Positions 24,540-36,800 of a DNA stretch of 64,000 nucleotides are shown in pieces (within the stretch, counting starts at the first letter, position 1; every line of letters starts with the position of its first letter). The position numbers and the translations under genes are program-made. The notes below the pieces were generated by a model. The model made no database searches, was not told where the DNA came from, and was given only the letters and a program-made list of their open reading frames with translations. This stretch comes from Serpula lacrymans var. lacrymans S7.9 (lineage: Eukaryota; Basidiomycota; Agaricomycetes; Boletales; Serpulaceae): positions 2,619,909-2,683,908 of the forward strand of contig NW_006763292.1 of assembly GCF_000218685.1 (NCBI RefSeq), given 5' to 3'.

Positions 24540-27500
24540 ATGGATCAATCTCCCTACCACTCCATCTCCCACTTCGCACCTTACCCCAACTCACACCCTA
24601 CCTACATCTCCTCCTCCTCCTCTGCTGCCTCCTCTCCCCACTCCTCACTTAACGACTCCCTCAACTCCGCTCCCTCCTCACAACACCCTCTCCCCTACGA
24701 CATCCACTATGCCAAACAACCACGCTCAGATCCTGCCCTCCAGGTCACATCTGCTGTGCCTGCCCCCCACGAGGACGATGTAGACTATCCTGCAAATCCC
24801 TCTCACTTCCACTACTCCTATCCTTTCCATCAACAGCATCCACATCACCCACAATCCACGCAGCCACATCGCGATTCCATGTCAATCACTCCCCGTTTCA
24901 ACCCCTCAGCTCTGGGTCTCGCCATGTGCAAGGGTCTCAGCAGGCCACTCACTGTCCACGAAGACGAAAAACTCGCCTATCTCGACCGTCTCAAGTTCTT
25001 CCTTGCCACTGCTCCGTCGCAATGGGACACGTCACCTGCCTCTAATAACACATCCTCCTCATCGCCTTCAGCCCTCTCGTCCTCCAATCCCTCAACCACC
25101 CATTCCTCCTCACACCATCCCGCTCTCAATCGGTTCCTACTTCCCACCTCCGAATACGTGTCCTGCGTCCTATGGTCCGGACTCTACCACATCACCGGTA
25201 CCGATATCGTCAGAGCATTGGTCTTTAGATTCGAGGCCTTTGGCAGGCCTGTCAGGAATATGAAAAAGTTCGAGGAGGGTGTTTTCAGTGACCTCCGGAA
25301 CTTGAAGCCTGGTGTTGACGCATGCCTTGAAGAACCCAAGGTATTTATCAATGTCTCTGACCCGTTTTGCCCTCTTCATATTTTTTTTTCCCTCTCCAGT
25401 CGCCATTTTTGGATCTCTTGTTCAAATACCAATGTATCCGTACGCAAAAAAAACAGAAGGTGTTTTATTGGTCGGTAGTCTTTCTATCAACAAATCACAT
25501 TTTTCTCAACAAGTGCCACCTCTAGGTTCTCCGTTCCTCATGACCGACTTTTCCTAGATGCTCTTGAACGTGATTTGAAGCGTGAGAAAATTGGCCTAGA
25601 GCCTACCACAGTTGTTACCGGAGAACCCGCCCTGTCCTTCACGTACGACCCTAAAAGGAGCTTGTACGAGCAGTTCAGCAAAGCGCAGGGCGCACGTGAG
25701 GGAGAGGACGAACTCGAGGTGGCAATCCGAAGGGCGGACGAGGCTGCGGGTGTCCGCGGTACCGGCGGTACCATGTTGATGGATGTGGGGCACACTCGAC
25801 CGGCCAGGTCAGAACAGAACCTGATGGATGGCCTGCGCCGCTCTAGCCTTCATAATGACGGCATGGCAGTGAACTCCCTCCCTCCAGCACTCCAAGGCCC
25901 CAACACCCCCTTCTTCTCATTCTCTATTTTTGAAGGCTCTCCCACGTACAAACAACGCCGCAAAAAATTAGTGAACAAATCAGCCCATAGTCTGCTCGGC
26001 GCCTCGGCTGTCGACGGCCGACACTCTTCTGACGAGGCTGGCCATAGTCAAGACGAAAGTTCGGTCGATATGGGCATTGGCTACGGGCCTCATGATGGTG
26101 GAATGACGGCGTCCGACATGTTCTATTCACAAGCCAGGGGTCAGCAGGGATCGGCTAATATGAATGAGCGAATGAAGGAGAGGCGAAAGAAAGAATTATT
26201 ACAGGCTCACCAACCCAGCACGATCCCATCTCAGGGACCCTTGATCGGCGCAGGTTCGGTTGCAGATCAGCACCTGAATGGATCTACTCGGCCAAATGAT
26301 CCTTTGGCGCAAGCGAGTTCCTATGGCCCTTCGTCTGGACCTTTTCCTTCGACCGACTTCTCTCAGCCTTTGCACCCCATGAATAGCGTACTTCCTCCAC
26401 AACTGCCATTTCATGCCGAGGTTTCGCCTACGGCAGGAGACGTGGCCGTCACATCGAAAGCCTTTGTGTGCCCCTTGTTTTCTTGCGGCAGACTCTTCAA
26501 ACGGATGGAACATCTGAAGCGTCATCTGCGCACTCACACCATGGAAAAGCCGTATCAATGCCATCTGTGCCAGAAGCATTTTTCCAGATCTGACAACCTG
26601 AATCAACATCTGCGAACCCATTCGAGGTCTGATATCGGAGATGTAGCCATTTCTGGCGAGATCCAAGACCATGGAGACGCCGAGAGCGAGGACCTAGACT
26701 CTGCTCTTGCGTCTCTAGGGTATGTCAACGGCGTCGACAACATCTCAGATATTCAGCTGTGCGAGGTGGAAGTGTCAGGGTTGGTGCAAGATGTGCAGGG
26801 CGACGAGGAGGGACTCGTGTCTGCTACCGGATCTACGCGTGGTACTAGTCTTGCTTTTAGCGAGAGGACGAACGATGCTTATTTCAATTCTGAAATGTCA
26901 GGTATCGTCGTACCGTCGCAATTCCCAGCAGGCGTCAATGCGGGCAGCAACTACTCCAATTCCGACCCTTCTTTGGGTATGGGAATGCAGTGGACGCCTA
27001 CTCGCGCCAGTCCTGCCCAGACGTCTTCCATCGCGAACTCGCATGGCGGCTACACATCGCTCACTTCATCGCCTGCCAACTACATGCACTCGCTGCCTGC
27101 CTCCTATCCGTCAGACGAATACATGTCCTCGCTCTCTGCCCCGTCGCACAGACAGGCATTCGAACAGTCCGCATCATTTCACACCGGACATATATCAGGT
27201 CCCGGGCCCATTAGGCGGCACAGGAGTATGACGCCGTCGTTGATGAGGAACCTTGATCGGGGGCGCACGCCGTCGTTGGTTTCTAACCGTGGGTTCCATC
27301 CGTATGCACCGTCCACCAGCTCTTTGGGCTCGCAGTCAAGGTCGAGTTCCAGTCATTCCAGCCCATCTGGCCTTTCGGTCCCGCTCGACGCTCAACACCT
27401 GACTTCTCATTCCAGTCGTCCCAATTCGACGCAGCCTCGAGCGGTGTCAGGCGGCCAGTTGCCCGTGCAGATGCGTCAGTCCATCGACGTTGACCAGGTG

Positions 27501-27776
27501 AACGCGAGTGGGGTGTATGCTGGCAACATGCCGTCGGCCGGGAACGATTCGTTTTCGATGTATCGCACCGAGTCTCCCGACAACTATGGCACCAGCTCGA
27601 TACCGGCACCGTTCTCATCTGAGCCTATATACGGCAAGTCGAACTCTCTCGATCACAACCACGCGCTGTATAACTTGGGGATGAGTGGTGCGCCACATAA
27701 TGCGTACAACCCCCCGGCGGCGGTCGACTCGAGCTCGTTTTCGGCTCCGCTCGCCACTCATCATCTTACCTATTAA
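24540..27776 (+). CDS. STE12: STE12-type transcription factor with two C2H2 zinc fingers
   Basis: Ste12 proteins act at the end of the pheromone and filamentation MAP-kinase pathways. Exons 24540-25340, 25400-25470 and 25526-27776 give 1,040 residues. The STE homeodomain-like region runs from about residue 130 to 320: [56 protein letters not shown] and [20 protein letters not shown]. It carries a serine-rich insert of about 30 residues that yeast lacks. Two adjacent C2H2 fingers lie near residues 602-658 ([19 protein letters not shown] and [17 protein letters not shown]), the arrangement of filamentous ascomycete and basidiomycete Ste12, not of yeast. Both flanks are low-complexity S/P/Q-rich. 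Exon 3 is 2.25 kb without introns, unlike the fragmented genes nearby. Very likely intact. Confidence 0.93.
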
Positions 27777-29314
27777 ATTTCGATCCTTGCTATCCACCAT
27801 CCTCGAAAATAATCTATCCAATTTGTTACCTGCAATTCAAACTCGCTATCGTATCCGTGCATTAATCACCTCTCCCACGTCCTTTGCTACCCATGGGGTG
27901 CGGACGCTATTGTATCAATTTGTATCAAATCCATCGTATTCGCTGTTGGTTGCCATCATCGTATCGGTATGCTTCGTGTTCATAATAAGCCTGTTTTGTC
28001 GCTTTTCCTTTCTCTCTCTCTATTTTGGCGTGTTCAACGCCGCTCATGGATGCGCGAGCGCATCCTCTCTTTATCTATCGCTTCGTTCTAAGCTACCTTT
28101 AGTTCTAATATTTCTATCATCTTTTTCTTTTTTTCTTGCAGTCCTAATGACCGTAGCTCTGCCTTTTCCCTACTCCACCCTCTGTTTCTATTACACCGAG
28201 TCATGTATACGTGACGCGCCTGTAGCTTCTTTTTGTGTTGGGAATTTATTAATAATCAAACGCCCACTTTGACCCCTCATGACGACGGGACGCCGGGGGA
28301 TGGCGAGTGCGGCGCACTTTGAGCACCGAAGCGGTGAGATCTGACGGCTGGAGGGTGTGCGAACGATGTCGGCTAGGTGTGGTGGTGGTGGTGGGGGGGG
28401 GGTATTTGGATCGGGTGAGGATCGTACCGCAGCGCAGCGCTGGGGAGCACCGCCGATAAACAGAAAGAGACGTGATCTCACCGCCACTGAGCTATCTCCA
28501 ACGAGTCCCGAAATCTGACGGCACATGTTGATATCACACCCCCTCCGGTTCTTCTGTAGATAATGATGAAAGGAAAGGGGGGGGGATCTACCAATGACCG
28601 ATGCGGTTCACTTTTTTAGAAAGGATGTTGGCATCGGGGTGGTGTATCCCGAGGTTTCGCGGGAAGGCCTAGCTAGGTTCGGATTCTAGAGCGTTGTTTC
28701 TTTTTTCGGCTGCTTTGATGGAGTCTTGGGAAGGGGAAAGGGGGGAGGGGCTGTTATTTATATGACAGCGCCCATGCATCATCTTAACAGATAGAAGCCC
28801 GCCATTGCCTTCGGGATTATGGCTTATGGCTTAGGGCTTGGATGGTCGGTGCCGCCGGTGGAAGGACCCGTCAGCATATCATGTATGGTCGATGCATCTC
28901 ATCACACGTCTCGGTGGCCATCGAGTACACCGGAAAGTCTGGAAATCCCGGTCGGTGCTGTTTCCGAGTCATCCATTAGGCATAGGAGGGGGGACGTATT
29001 GGATGTATGGGTACTGGCTCCGTTTTTGTTTTTGATTTTTTGATTCTGTTTACCCCCGGGGAAAGAGTATATGGAGATGAGGTGCGGCTGATTTGTATCT
29101 GTGTCTCTGATCTCTGGAGACTCGGGAGTGCTGAAGCCATAGCGATGATGGTTTGGTGGGCTGAATACAATGCTTGCCTTTTATGGTCGGTATTGGTCAG
29201 CCATCCGCGGTTGCGAGTGCACAGTCGCCGTGTCAGACCGTTGGGCTGCACGAGACGGTCTTCCCGACACTCATACCTTCTAACAGAATTTTTAATCCCC
29301 TCAAGGCAAAATAA
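27777..29314. other. Intergenic region between STE12 and FMP46-like gene
   Basis: This 1.5 kb holds the STE12 3' untranslated region and the promoter of the next gene. A (GGT)n/G-rich run lies at 28378-28401 and a G run at 28577-28587. I see no gene; a tRNA-like D-arm on the minus strand near 28486 was examined and rejected. Confidence 0.5.
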
Positions 29315-29933
29315 ATGTTTTCTGCATTCAAGCGTTCATTGGTGCATATTTCTTTTTCCGTAATGCTATCCTCTCAAGTCTGATTCTCGTCATTGCAGCC
29401 TCAAGTGTCCATATTGTGCGTTTCGCCGTGCTCAGCCTCCCAAGACGAGTATCGACGTTACTGACGATTTCCGTAGTCACAATCCCTCTTCTCCGCCCTC
29501 TGTGAAAGCTCTATCCGTTCTGAGGTCCTCGCTGTCCTTGCCCTATCCGTCCACCAAGCCATCGTCTCCCCCGCTGCAGTTTGACTTGGAGGTCGTGGAG
29601 TCGGCGCCGACGGCAGACCAGCTGTCTATCATACTGTCCTATCTCCCGTCTTCGAAGTCGTCATCGCCGCCGCCTGCGCTTTCTGCCTTCTTCTCATCGC
29701 ACCCCACCGCGCCGTCCCCGTCTGAACGGCCCCAAAGCGCCGATGGCCTCGTCCGACTTGTCTCGCAGAACCCTAGTGCCTTCAGATGGCCTGTGGTCGT
29801 GGACTGGACGGGGGGGAGGGCGAGTATAGGCGATGTTGAAGGGGTCGGTCGGATCTTGGAGGCTATAAGGCAGAGGAGGGACGGAGAGGTCGAGGATGAG
29901 GCGGGGCATCAGCCCAAGGGGTGGTTCTCCTGA
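29315..29933 (+). CDS. FMP46: FMP46-like (DUF1687) mitochondrial thioredoxin-fold protein
   Basis: Exons 29315-29341, 29399-29415 and 29477-29933 join to 166 residues. The 17-nt second exon restores the conserved start of the fold: PQVSIFHNPSSPPSVKAL. Downstream are FDLEVVESAPTADQLSIIL and the C-terminal PVVVDWTGGRASIGDVEG, both typical of DUF1687. The family is predicted redox-like in yeast mitochondria. I see no cysteine anywhere in this model, so thiol chemistry is unlikely here. Without the micro-exon the frame would break, which supports the model. Family call good, function unknown. Confidence 0.78.
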
Positions 29934-30574
29934 GTGCGACGAAAACCGAAAGGGGGCGGTGGGCACGTAGGCGCCCAATATCCCTTTTGATAATCATTAC
30001 GTATCGTTATCTCATCCGCATCATCGTGTTTCCTTCGCTGATAGTCTGTAACACCTTGTCAGTTTCTGGGTTAGCGAGAAGGGGGAAAAGATTATTATTG
30101 TCTTGGGGGTGTTTCCGCCTGATGCGTAGGTTCGTTGTGGCAGAGTCGTGCATTGGGGCTTTGCTGGGGCCCAGAGCTGCGTCAGTGTCAGAGTCGATTG
30201 GGGATTGGTGCTTTGCGTCTTCACCGTGATCTGCAGTGGCGAGTCGGGTCCCTCACGGAAGTCTAGCCGGTTGCAGCTAGCATACGTTCAGTGTTTTGAA
30301 TCTTAACATTCGTTGATGGCTTCACAAGTTGAAATAATAAGTGTTTTAAACAACAAAACTAAATGGATCACCGAGGGGCCTAAACTAGTGCTGCAAGTAC
30401 CGTCACAGTTATCGTACAACAGAAACTCTGTCAGAAAGTATATCCACACACAAGAAGCCATCAAAAGAAGTGACCTGCTAGATTATTGGCTCCGTCGAAA
30501 CACCAAGAAGATACATAAGGGGGGTTTACTCTTGTCCACTACAGAATCCACTCCGCATAATGATCCGCTCCCAA
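29934..30574. other. Convergent 3' region
   Basis: The ends of the FMP46-like gene (+) and the small membrane protein gene (-) face each other here. No gene or repeat is seen in these 640 bases. Confidence 0.5.
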
Positions 30575-31361
30575 CTAGCTTGACCCGGAATTTGATGCAT
30601 CCGCAGCGGAGGGGGTTGGAGAGCCCTGCACAGGAGTATTGGGAGCTGCATCTGCCCGGGGCGTCGTCGCCGAGACAGCCTGTGGAGTGGTGCTGTCACC
30701 AGGTGCAACGTTTGTAGGGCCCACATCCTGGGTCGAAGCAACTGAGCCACCAGTTGTAACACTTGTAGGGCTAACATCCTGGCTTGAAGCACCACCACCT
30801 GAGCTGCCTATCGGTTGCCCACCACCACCAGTACTGGTACCCCCTGATCCATATGTGTTACCACCGCCAGAATCACTCGAGCTCGAGCTCGAGGTAGTGG
30901 ACGCTACAGCACTGCTATGATGTTTCCCCACCGTCCCACCCACCGCACCCCCAACGACTGCTCCAATGATCACGATAACGACGACAACTATAGTGACGAT
31001 GCCTGCCGTGGTCCTCCAGAACGGCAGACGTTTCTTGGAAGAAGGAGAGGGGGACGAGTTCCTCTCTTGGAATTTTTCTTGTGAGCTAAGGATTGGAACG
31101 TTGGGACGGGGCGTCGTTGAGCTGATGGGAGGTGTGGCATTGGCGACGTGTGTAGAGCGTGATCGTTGAGGCCTCCGTTCATCAAGTAAATCGATGTTGT
31201 ACCCTTCCTAAAAACATCCATTCGAGTACTGTTATCAGCCCTATACCATCTTTTTTGATGCAGCCAAATTTCCAGCCCAGACTGACCTGCAGCTGTGCCC
31301 GAGTCGCCGCCGGGGCCTCGTCAAGCAAATTTTGGTCGTAGCCTCTAGGTGGAGCGGACAT
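30575..31361 (-). CDS. Small single-pass membrane protein with Ser/Gly/Thr-rich outer part
   Basis: Two exons, 31361-31287 and 31207-30575, give 235 residues. The intron carries GTCAGT and TTTTTAG ends and is in phase 0. A short cytoplasmic N-terminus (MSAPPRGYDQNLLDEAP, then EGYNIDLLDERRPQRSRS) with a basic patch (SSKKRLPFWR) precedes one strong transmembrane helix (TAGIVTIVVVVVIVIIGAVV). The rest is low-complexity S, G, T and P with two imperfect copies of a QDV(S/G)PT(S/N)V unit. The positive-inside rule puts the repeat-rich half outside the cell, where it may be heavily O-glycosylated. Similar proteins are common in mushroom fungi. I know of no function. Confidence 0.7.
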
Positions 31362-32237
31362 GGTGGATGTGGAGGTCGTTGCCGTGTGGACTCGGAGAAC
31401 GTATGGTGTGAGCTGGAGTGAGCTAAGCTTTCGCTGTTGGTGTCTGCCCACGGTGGTCCATCAAGCACTGGCAGGCGCTTTTCATGTACAGCCTCCTTGC
31501 ACTGGAAAACAAATCCCGAAATTGCAGTCTTACTCGTTTCGGACGGTACCGTGACCACGCGGAATGATCAGCGCTTGATGGTACTGTACAAGAGAGAGCA
31601 TTGCAGGAAGTGTGCTTATAGAATGTAGGAAAAGTGCACGGTGCACTGGACGTCTTCGAGGAGCTTGATGATGGGAAATTAAGGGGGTTCTTACGGGCAC
31701 TAGACTATGGCAGCATGTTCTTTGCAGTGGGAAGCGCTCATCGGTCAGCATAATTACAGCATCACCTCGACGCACGGACGAGGGAGCGTTAGAAGCTGAA
31801 ATACTATGGGGTTGAGATACGACAGCACAAAATTAGGTACATGACGAAGCAAGATGATGCAGAACCAAAAATAAATGTTCAAGGACGCTGCAGCATTGTA
31901 TTTTTTGTAACCGAATCATGGGGAGGCTAGGAACGTCCGAGACTCGTGCATGGATCACCTAAAGCCGATAGTAGGATGGTATAGGGATAGACTTGTTCTT
32001 TTATAGCGACCAATGAGTATTGTTCGGACGCGTCTTAGGTGAGTGGTGGTAATGCGAGTGTTCTGATGTATACTTGTTAAGTATTAGTCTAATCCAAGTC
32101 AGTGGTAAGTAAACGTTGTGTCAAGAAGCAAAAAAAAACTGCGCACTCTTGATATGATTCAACCTAATCAATACTATTCACCGGAGGGAGACGGACATAG
32201 CTCTGGCACACAGATTCGCTCCTTCGTTTTCGGGATC

Positions 32238-32480
32238 TTCGATATGTCGATGGTAACCCGTACCGGTCGCACGTATGCTGTGTTACAGAGCTTATCGCTG
32301 TTGGTCGTACGTAGGGGTCTCGGTGACGTGAACGCAGAATGCAAAACTTGTGGCGATAAATCCTCCGTCGAACGTTCCAGGACGTTTAGTCAATGACAAC
32401 GAATGCTCTTTAAGGTTTCCCACAATAAAAGGCTGATGCAAGAAGGTTCACTGATGTAGATGTCCACAATCTTGAAACGA
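32238..32480. repeat. Diverged direct repeat, copy 1
   Basis: It begins CGATATGTCGATGGTA and continues with matching blocks in the same order as copy 2: GTACG and GCTG, TAGGG, GACGTT and a final TGATGTAGAT/TGATGTTGAT. Overall identity looks low to moderate. Confidence 0.4.
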
Positions 32481-33236
32481 AGAAGAGTTCAGTGATGCAT
32501 TCTTCTTCAGATGTCAGAATGAAGCATATTCCTGAACTGGTAGGTTCTGATTTGTCTCCATTTGGTATTAGTGTCGCGCTTCCTTCTCTTGGCCCGTATC
32601 TTCTTTGTACAAGGAGGTGGTCTCGAAACGAATTACCTGCCGGACCGTGTTTCGTCTCGAGTCCAAAGCCGACGAATGTGTATTGCAACGTCATTATATC
32701 AGGTAAAACTGTCGATTGATCACTGATGGATTGTATGATGTTTCACGATGAAAAAAAAAAATGGTTGATGTCAAATCTGTGCTGGTGCTGAAAGCAAGAA
32801 AGAGTTAGAGCGAGAGTTATCCATATGATGAGTCGATGACAAACCTGTATGGGGCTGATTTCAAAAACCAATTGTAAGAGTTCCATTGTGGTGACCACCT
32901 GTCTTTCCCCTTTCTCACCAGATTTCCTTGAAGTCGTCTGCCAACCGACACTCCGGCGTCTCTGATCGGCACTAGGTGAAGTCCACCTGGACCATTTTTC
33001 GAGTCCTCAAGATTATGAAGTCGAGCTTGGGTAGCTGCAGACCTGATTTATACCTGTATCCGACCTGTACTGAAACAGAACGGGTTCCGTTCGAAAGAGT
33101 GTGAACATTCAGCCCACTCACGACGTTAGGGGGAGGGTCTTTGTGCGACGCAGATGTACACCACGTGTAAAATGCCCAAATCTAAGGGGCTACTGAAATC
33201 GAGCTTCGCCACGGACTCAAAAAGTGGCTGAAGACT

Positions 33237-33440
33237 TGCGATATGTCGATGGTAGTACCGTGCCAGTGGTTTGTACGCTGCGTGGGTTTGTTCGCCGCTG
33301 GTAGGGGATATAGAACTGGCAGGTTAAGATTCCATTGGACGTTCTTGGATCATTTTGGTGAATCCATGATAGATGTTCAGACTAAAGGAGGTCACTGATG
33401 TTGATTTTTGAATTGAAAGAAGATATCGATGGTGATTTAT
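33237..33440. repeat. Diverged direct repeat, copy 2
   Basis: It begins with the same CGATATGTCGATGGTA 16-mer, 1.0 kb from copy 1, and shares scattered blocks with it in the same order. The origin is unknown. Confidence 0.4.
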
Positions 33441-33833
33441 TCGTCATGTGAGAACATCCAAGGCTTGCCAGAGTGAAAAGGATGTCCGTATCGCGGCCCA
33501 GGAAGTACAGAAAGTCCAGGTCTGGGATGTGGTGACTCCTGAATAAAATGACGGCAGCGGGGTTCGAACGGAGGTATTGCGGAGGTATATTTTCTGTGGT
33601 ATATCGCGCGGCAGCCACGAGTTGCCGCCACGAACCTGATCTCGTTCCATCTGAGAGAACACAGAAACACGTTTTGTTCTTCGCAGCTGTCCCCGTCAAA
33701 TCATCCATCGTGGCTCCCTAGGCTATCTTTTACTCGTATGTTTTGCTCCATCATGTCGCTATATGCGCGCGGTAATAACAATAACGATAATGCAGGTCAT
33801 TTCGGCTCTCTGACTCTTTCTCCAGGTCACGCC

Positions 33834-36800
33834 ATGCCCTCGTTTTTCAATAAAGTATTCGGACGTAAAAAACACGACGACAAGGATGCCTCGCGTTCTA
33901 CACAGCCAACGTCCGATCCTTCCTTGCTTGATGGGCGCTACGAGGCTGTCTCGCCATCTGTCTCGCCATCCGCAACCAACTTCGTCGATTTAGCCTCGTC
34001 CTCCAAGGAGAAAGACAAGGATGGCCCATTTTCTCTTTTCAGGCCTAAATCTCGCGTTGGCTCGCCTGGAAACTCGCAGAAACGTGCAAACGAACTGCCC
34101 CACTTGTCGCTGAATTTACCTGGTCCGAAGGAAAACACCGAATCGCGTGCGCTCGGTATAGTCTTTGAGGCTGATCCTGAAAGTCAGGCCATCCTGGACG
34201 ACGCTGTCATTGCTGCAAAGAGACTGACCCCGCTAGAAGCTCTCATTTTGGTACGAGCATGCTCTCAGGCCATCACAGAACGTGGTATGTTCCCATGCCA
34301 GCGATTCACCTTTAATATATTTTTTGACCTCTCGCCTTAGGTTTGGAAACCCTTGGTATCATGCACCCTCACTGGTATTCTGCCTCGCCAGACATTCAAC
34401 GACGACTTATTTCTCTCTTTATTCATTCATTGGCTCCTAAAAGCCGTATAACCACGCTCTCTCCAACACCAACCTCGCCCGCCTCGGCCTTCGAGTCCGA
34501 GCTCAACTACACTCGGTCCCCCCACGACGTTGCCTCTGTCCTCAGATGGGGTCTCCGCCATCTCAAGCTTGAGGGAAGTACTTTCGGTAAAGACTCTGTC
34601 GAATGGTCTTGGTACAAAACTTTCTTTGAGGCTGAGCGTGACTCTTCGTATCCTCCCACGGCTTTTTCAGACATATTATTACCCCAGCTACCTGCTGCTC
34701 ATGTCGAACTACTCGTCGCTGTCCTCGAAGTGATTTCTTCTCTCGCAGCACATGCTGAGGCAAATAGTATTTCGGGTAGCAAGCTTACAAAGTTCCTTGG
34801 TCTATGGATGCTAACCGTCACTAGGTTTGAAGATACAGACGACTGGGCCCAATTCTATCAGCGCTGGGAGCGGGCAGCTCGTATCTTTGAACATCTATTT
34901 TTGGCTCGGGTTAGGTTAGCATACTGCCATGTAAATATGTACTTTCAGTTCATCAAATTTCCGTTTTTAGACAGGAAACCATCAACCATCGCCTTCCCAC
35001 TCGATTACAGGAACTAGTTCGCCAATACCCTTACCTTGTTGGCTCGCCTTCGACAGATGATGGCCTTCTATCGCGTCCTCGATTCTCAACGCGTCCGTAT
35101 GATGCCCTTTTTGTTCGCGTCGACACTGGACTATCAGATTCTGCAAAGAAACCTAAGCAGCACCCTGTGCGTCTCATCCTTGATGCTTTCAAGGCGGGGG
35201 CAGAGTCTAGCACCGGTGAGCATGTTGATTTGTGGACCAAGATCAAGAAAGCAGCCACAGAGTCTCCTGACGCCCCGTCATCATCGGATTTCCCCCAACT
35301 CACTCGCATTTTTGTCGACGAGACCATCCAACTGCTGTCATTGGTCCCTGCTGACAGCATGGAAGCGGTTTCGCCCACCACAGGAATGCTCTCCTCGCCT
35401 ATCATACGCATTGTCTCTCCGACAAGGAGACGTTCGTCTTCTCTGAGCAAACTCGTTGAACAGAAAGGTGTTAATGGCAAGCACCTCAGAAACGGATCGG
35501 CTTCGCCATCTCCCAACACCCCCGGACCTGCCATCGTCACTGATTGGGCACATTTCTCGACGAGCGGCTTTGGTGAGACGGCTGTCGGACAACCTCTCGC
35601 GGCAACCCTCCTCGACAAAGACCTCGAGGTCACTCAGCCACCCGTAGTACGAAAATCATCGAGCAAAAAGCGACCCACTCCTCGCAGATCTTCAGTTGAC
35701 ACCCCTACTGCAACCTCGCCGGAAACATCACCCCAAGAACCTGAAGTTCTGCTCTCTAAGCTCAGCTCTGTGCATATGGTCCAGATAGACGAAGCCTTTA
35801 TCGATTTCTGGAGCGACGCGGTTGTGGACCCTATTTCTGTTGGTTGGCCGACTTTTGTAATCTGTAAATTGAAGCCTCTTGCGGGCGTTGAGAACGGTTC
35901 TGGACATCCGATCGAGTGGGTTGTCATCGAACAAGCATACAGTCGGCCATCACAGCTCCGCCCTTCGTCTCCTGATTCTGTCAAAGGAAGGACGTCGTCC
36001 CCGAAACCATCTCTGAGGTCTGATATCTCAGGCTTGCGCATGACCTCCACGCTGGCTGCAGCGAGGAAGCGATTCAGTTTCTTTGAGAAGACCACCTCGT
36101 CTCCCGCAGAGCGAACTGCAGTGCGCAGGAAGGCCGTGAAATCGCCCAATGTTGGTGAACTTGGGGAAATTCTGGCTGAAGAAGAGGAGAAACCGGAAGT
36201 CTCGCCTGCCTCTGAATCTGGAAAGGGTGAAGAGAAGAAGGGTCTTGGTATTGCTGGCGTTGCTAGTGCTGTGGTTGCTACTGGAGCTGCTGGTAGTGCT
36301 GCTTTCGTGGCTGCTGACGCTGCAGACAAGCCCGTCCAGGAGGCAGAGCCACAACCTGTATCTGCGACGTCGGATGCTCCGGAAAAGAAGGATGAGACGG
36401 CTCCTGAACCTCAACAGGACAGTGTTACTACTCTCGTCGTTGAAGAGCCCAGACACGAGATCGTAGAAGACGTCCAACAGTCTGTTTCGCCTGTTTCGGA
36501 GCCGGAAAATACCCAACAAACGCCTTCTTTGCCCGTACTCGGCGTTGCATCTGACGCTGCAGAAGGAACTCAGTCTGAAGTTCTTACTGAGGCAACTCCG
36601 GTTGTGGACATTGATTCAGTGGCTAGTGCTGAGGCTGCGACACCTATCAAACCCGTGGAATCTGCACCAGAGAACGGGAACGGGAATGGAAATGGACACG
36701 TAGAAGAAGAAGTTCAGTCCGAAGCTCCCACGGAAGAGGCTGCTGTAGTTGTGGACGTCAGTTCAGTCCCAACTGATGAAACTGATGCGCCCATACAATC

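Larger units (their letters stand above)
31362..33833. other. Gene-poor stretch with a diverged direct repeat
   Basis: About 2.5 kb separates two divergent genes. Short ORFs on both strands lack recognisable features. The region contains a diverged direct repeat (listed separately). Near 33541-33570 the minus strand ends like a tRNA 3' half followed by TTTT, but the rest of the cloverleaf is absent. Confidence 0.45.

Noticed and set aside
28410..28500. tRNA-like signals on the minus strand (GATAGCTCAGTGGC and GGTACGATCC)
   Set aside because: The two boxes are at a possible distance, but the acceptor ends do not pair and the T loop lacks TTCGA.
33536..33630. Minus-strand tRNA-like 3' end (TTCGAACCCCGCTGCCGTCA, then TTTT)
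   Set aside because: GGCGGCA upstream can pair with TGCCGTC, but no D arm or anticodon arm forms and the T stem does not pair. At most a decayed tRNA piece.
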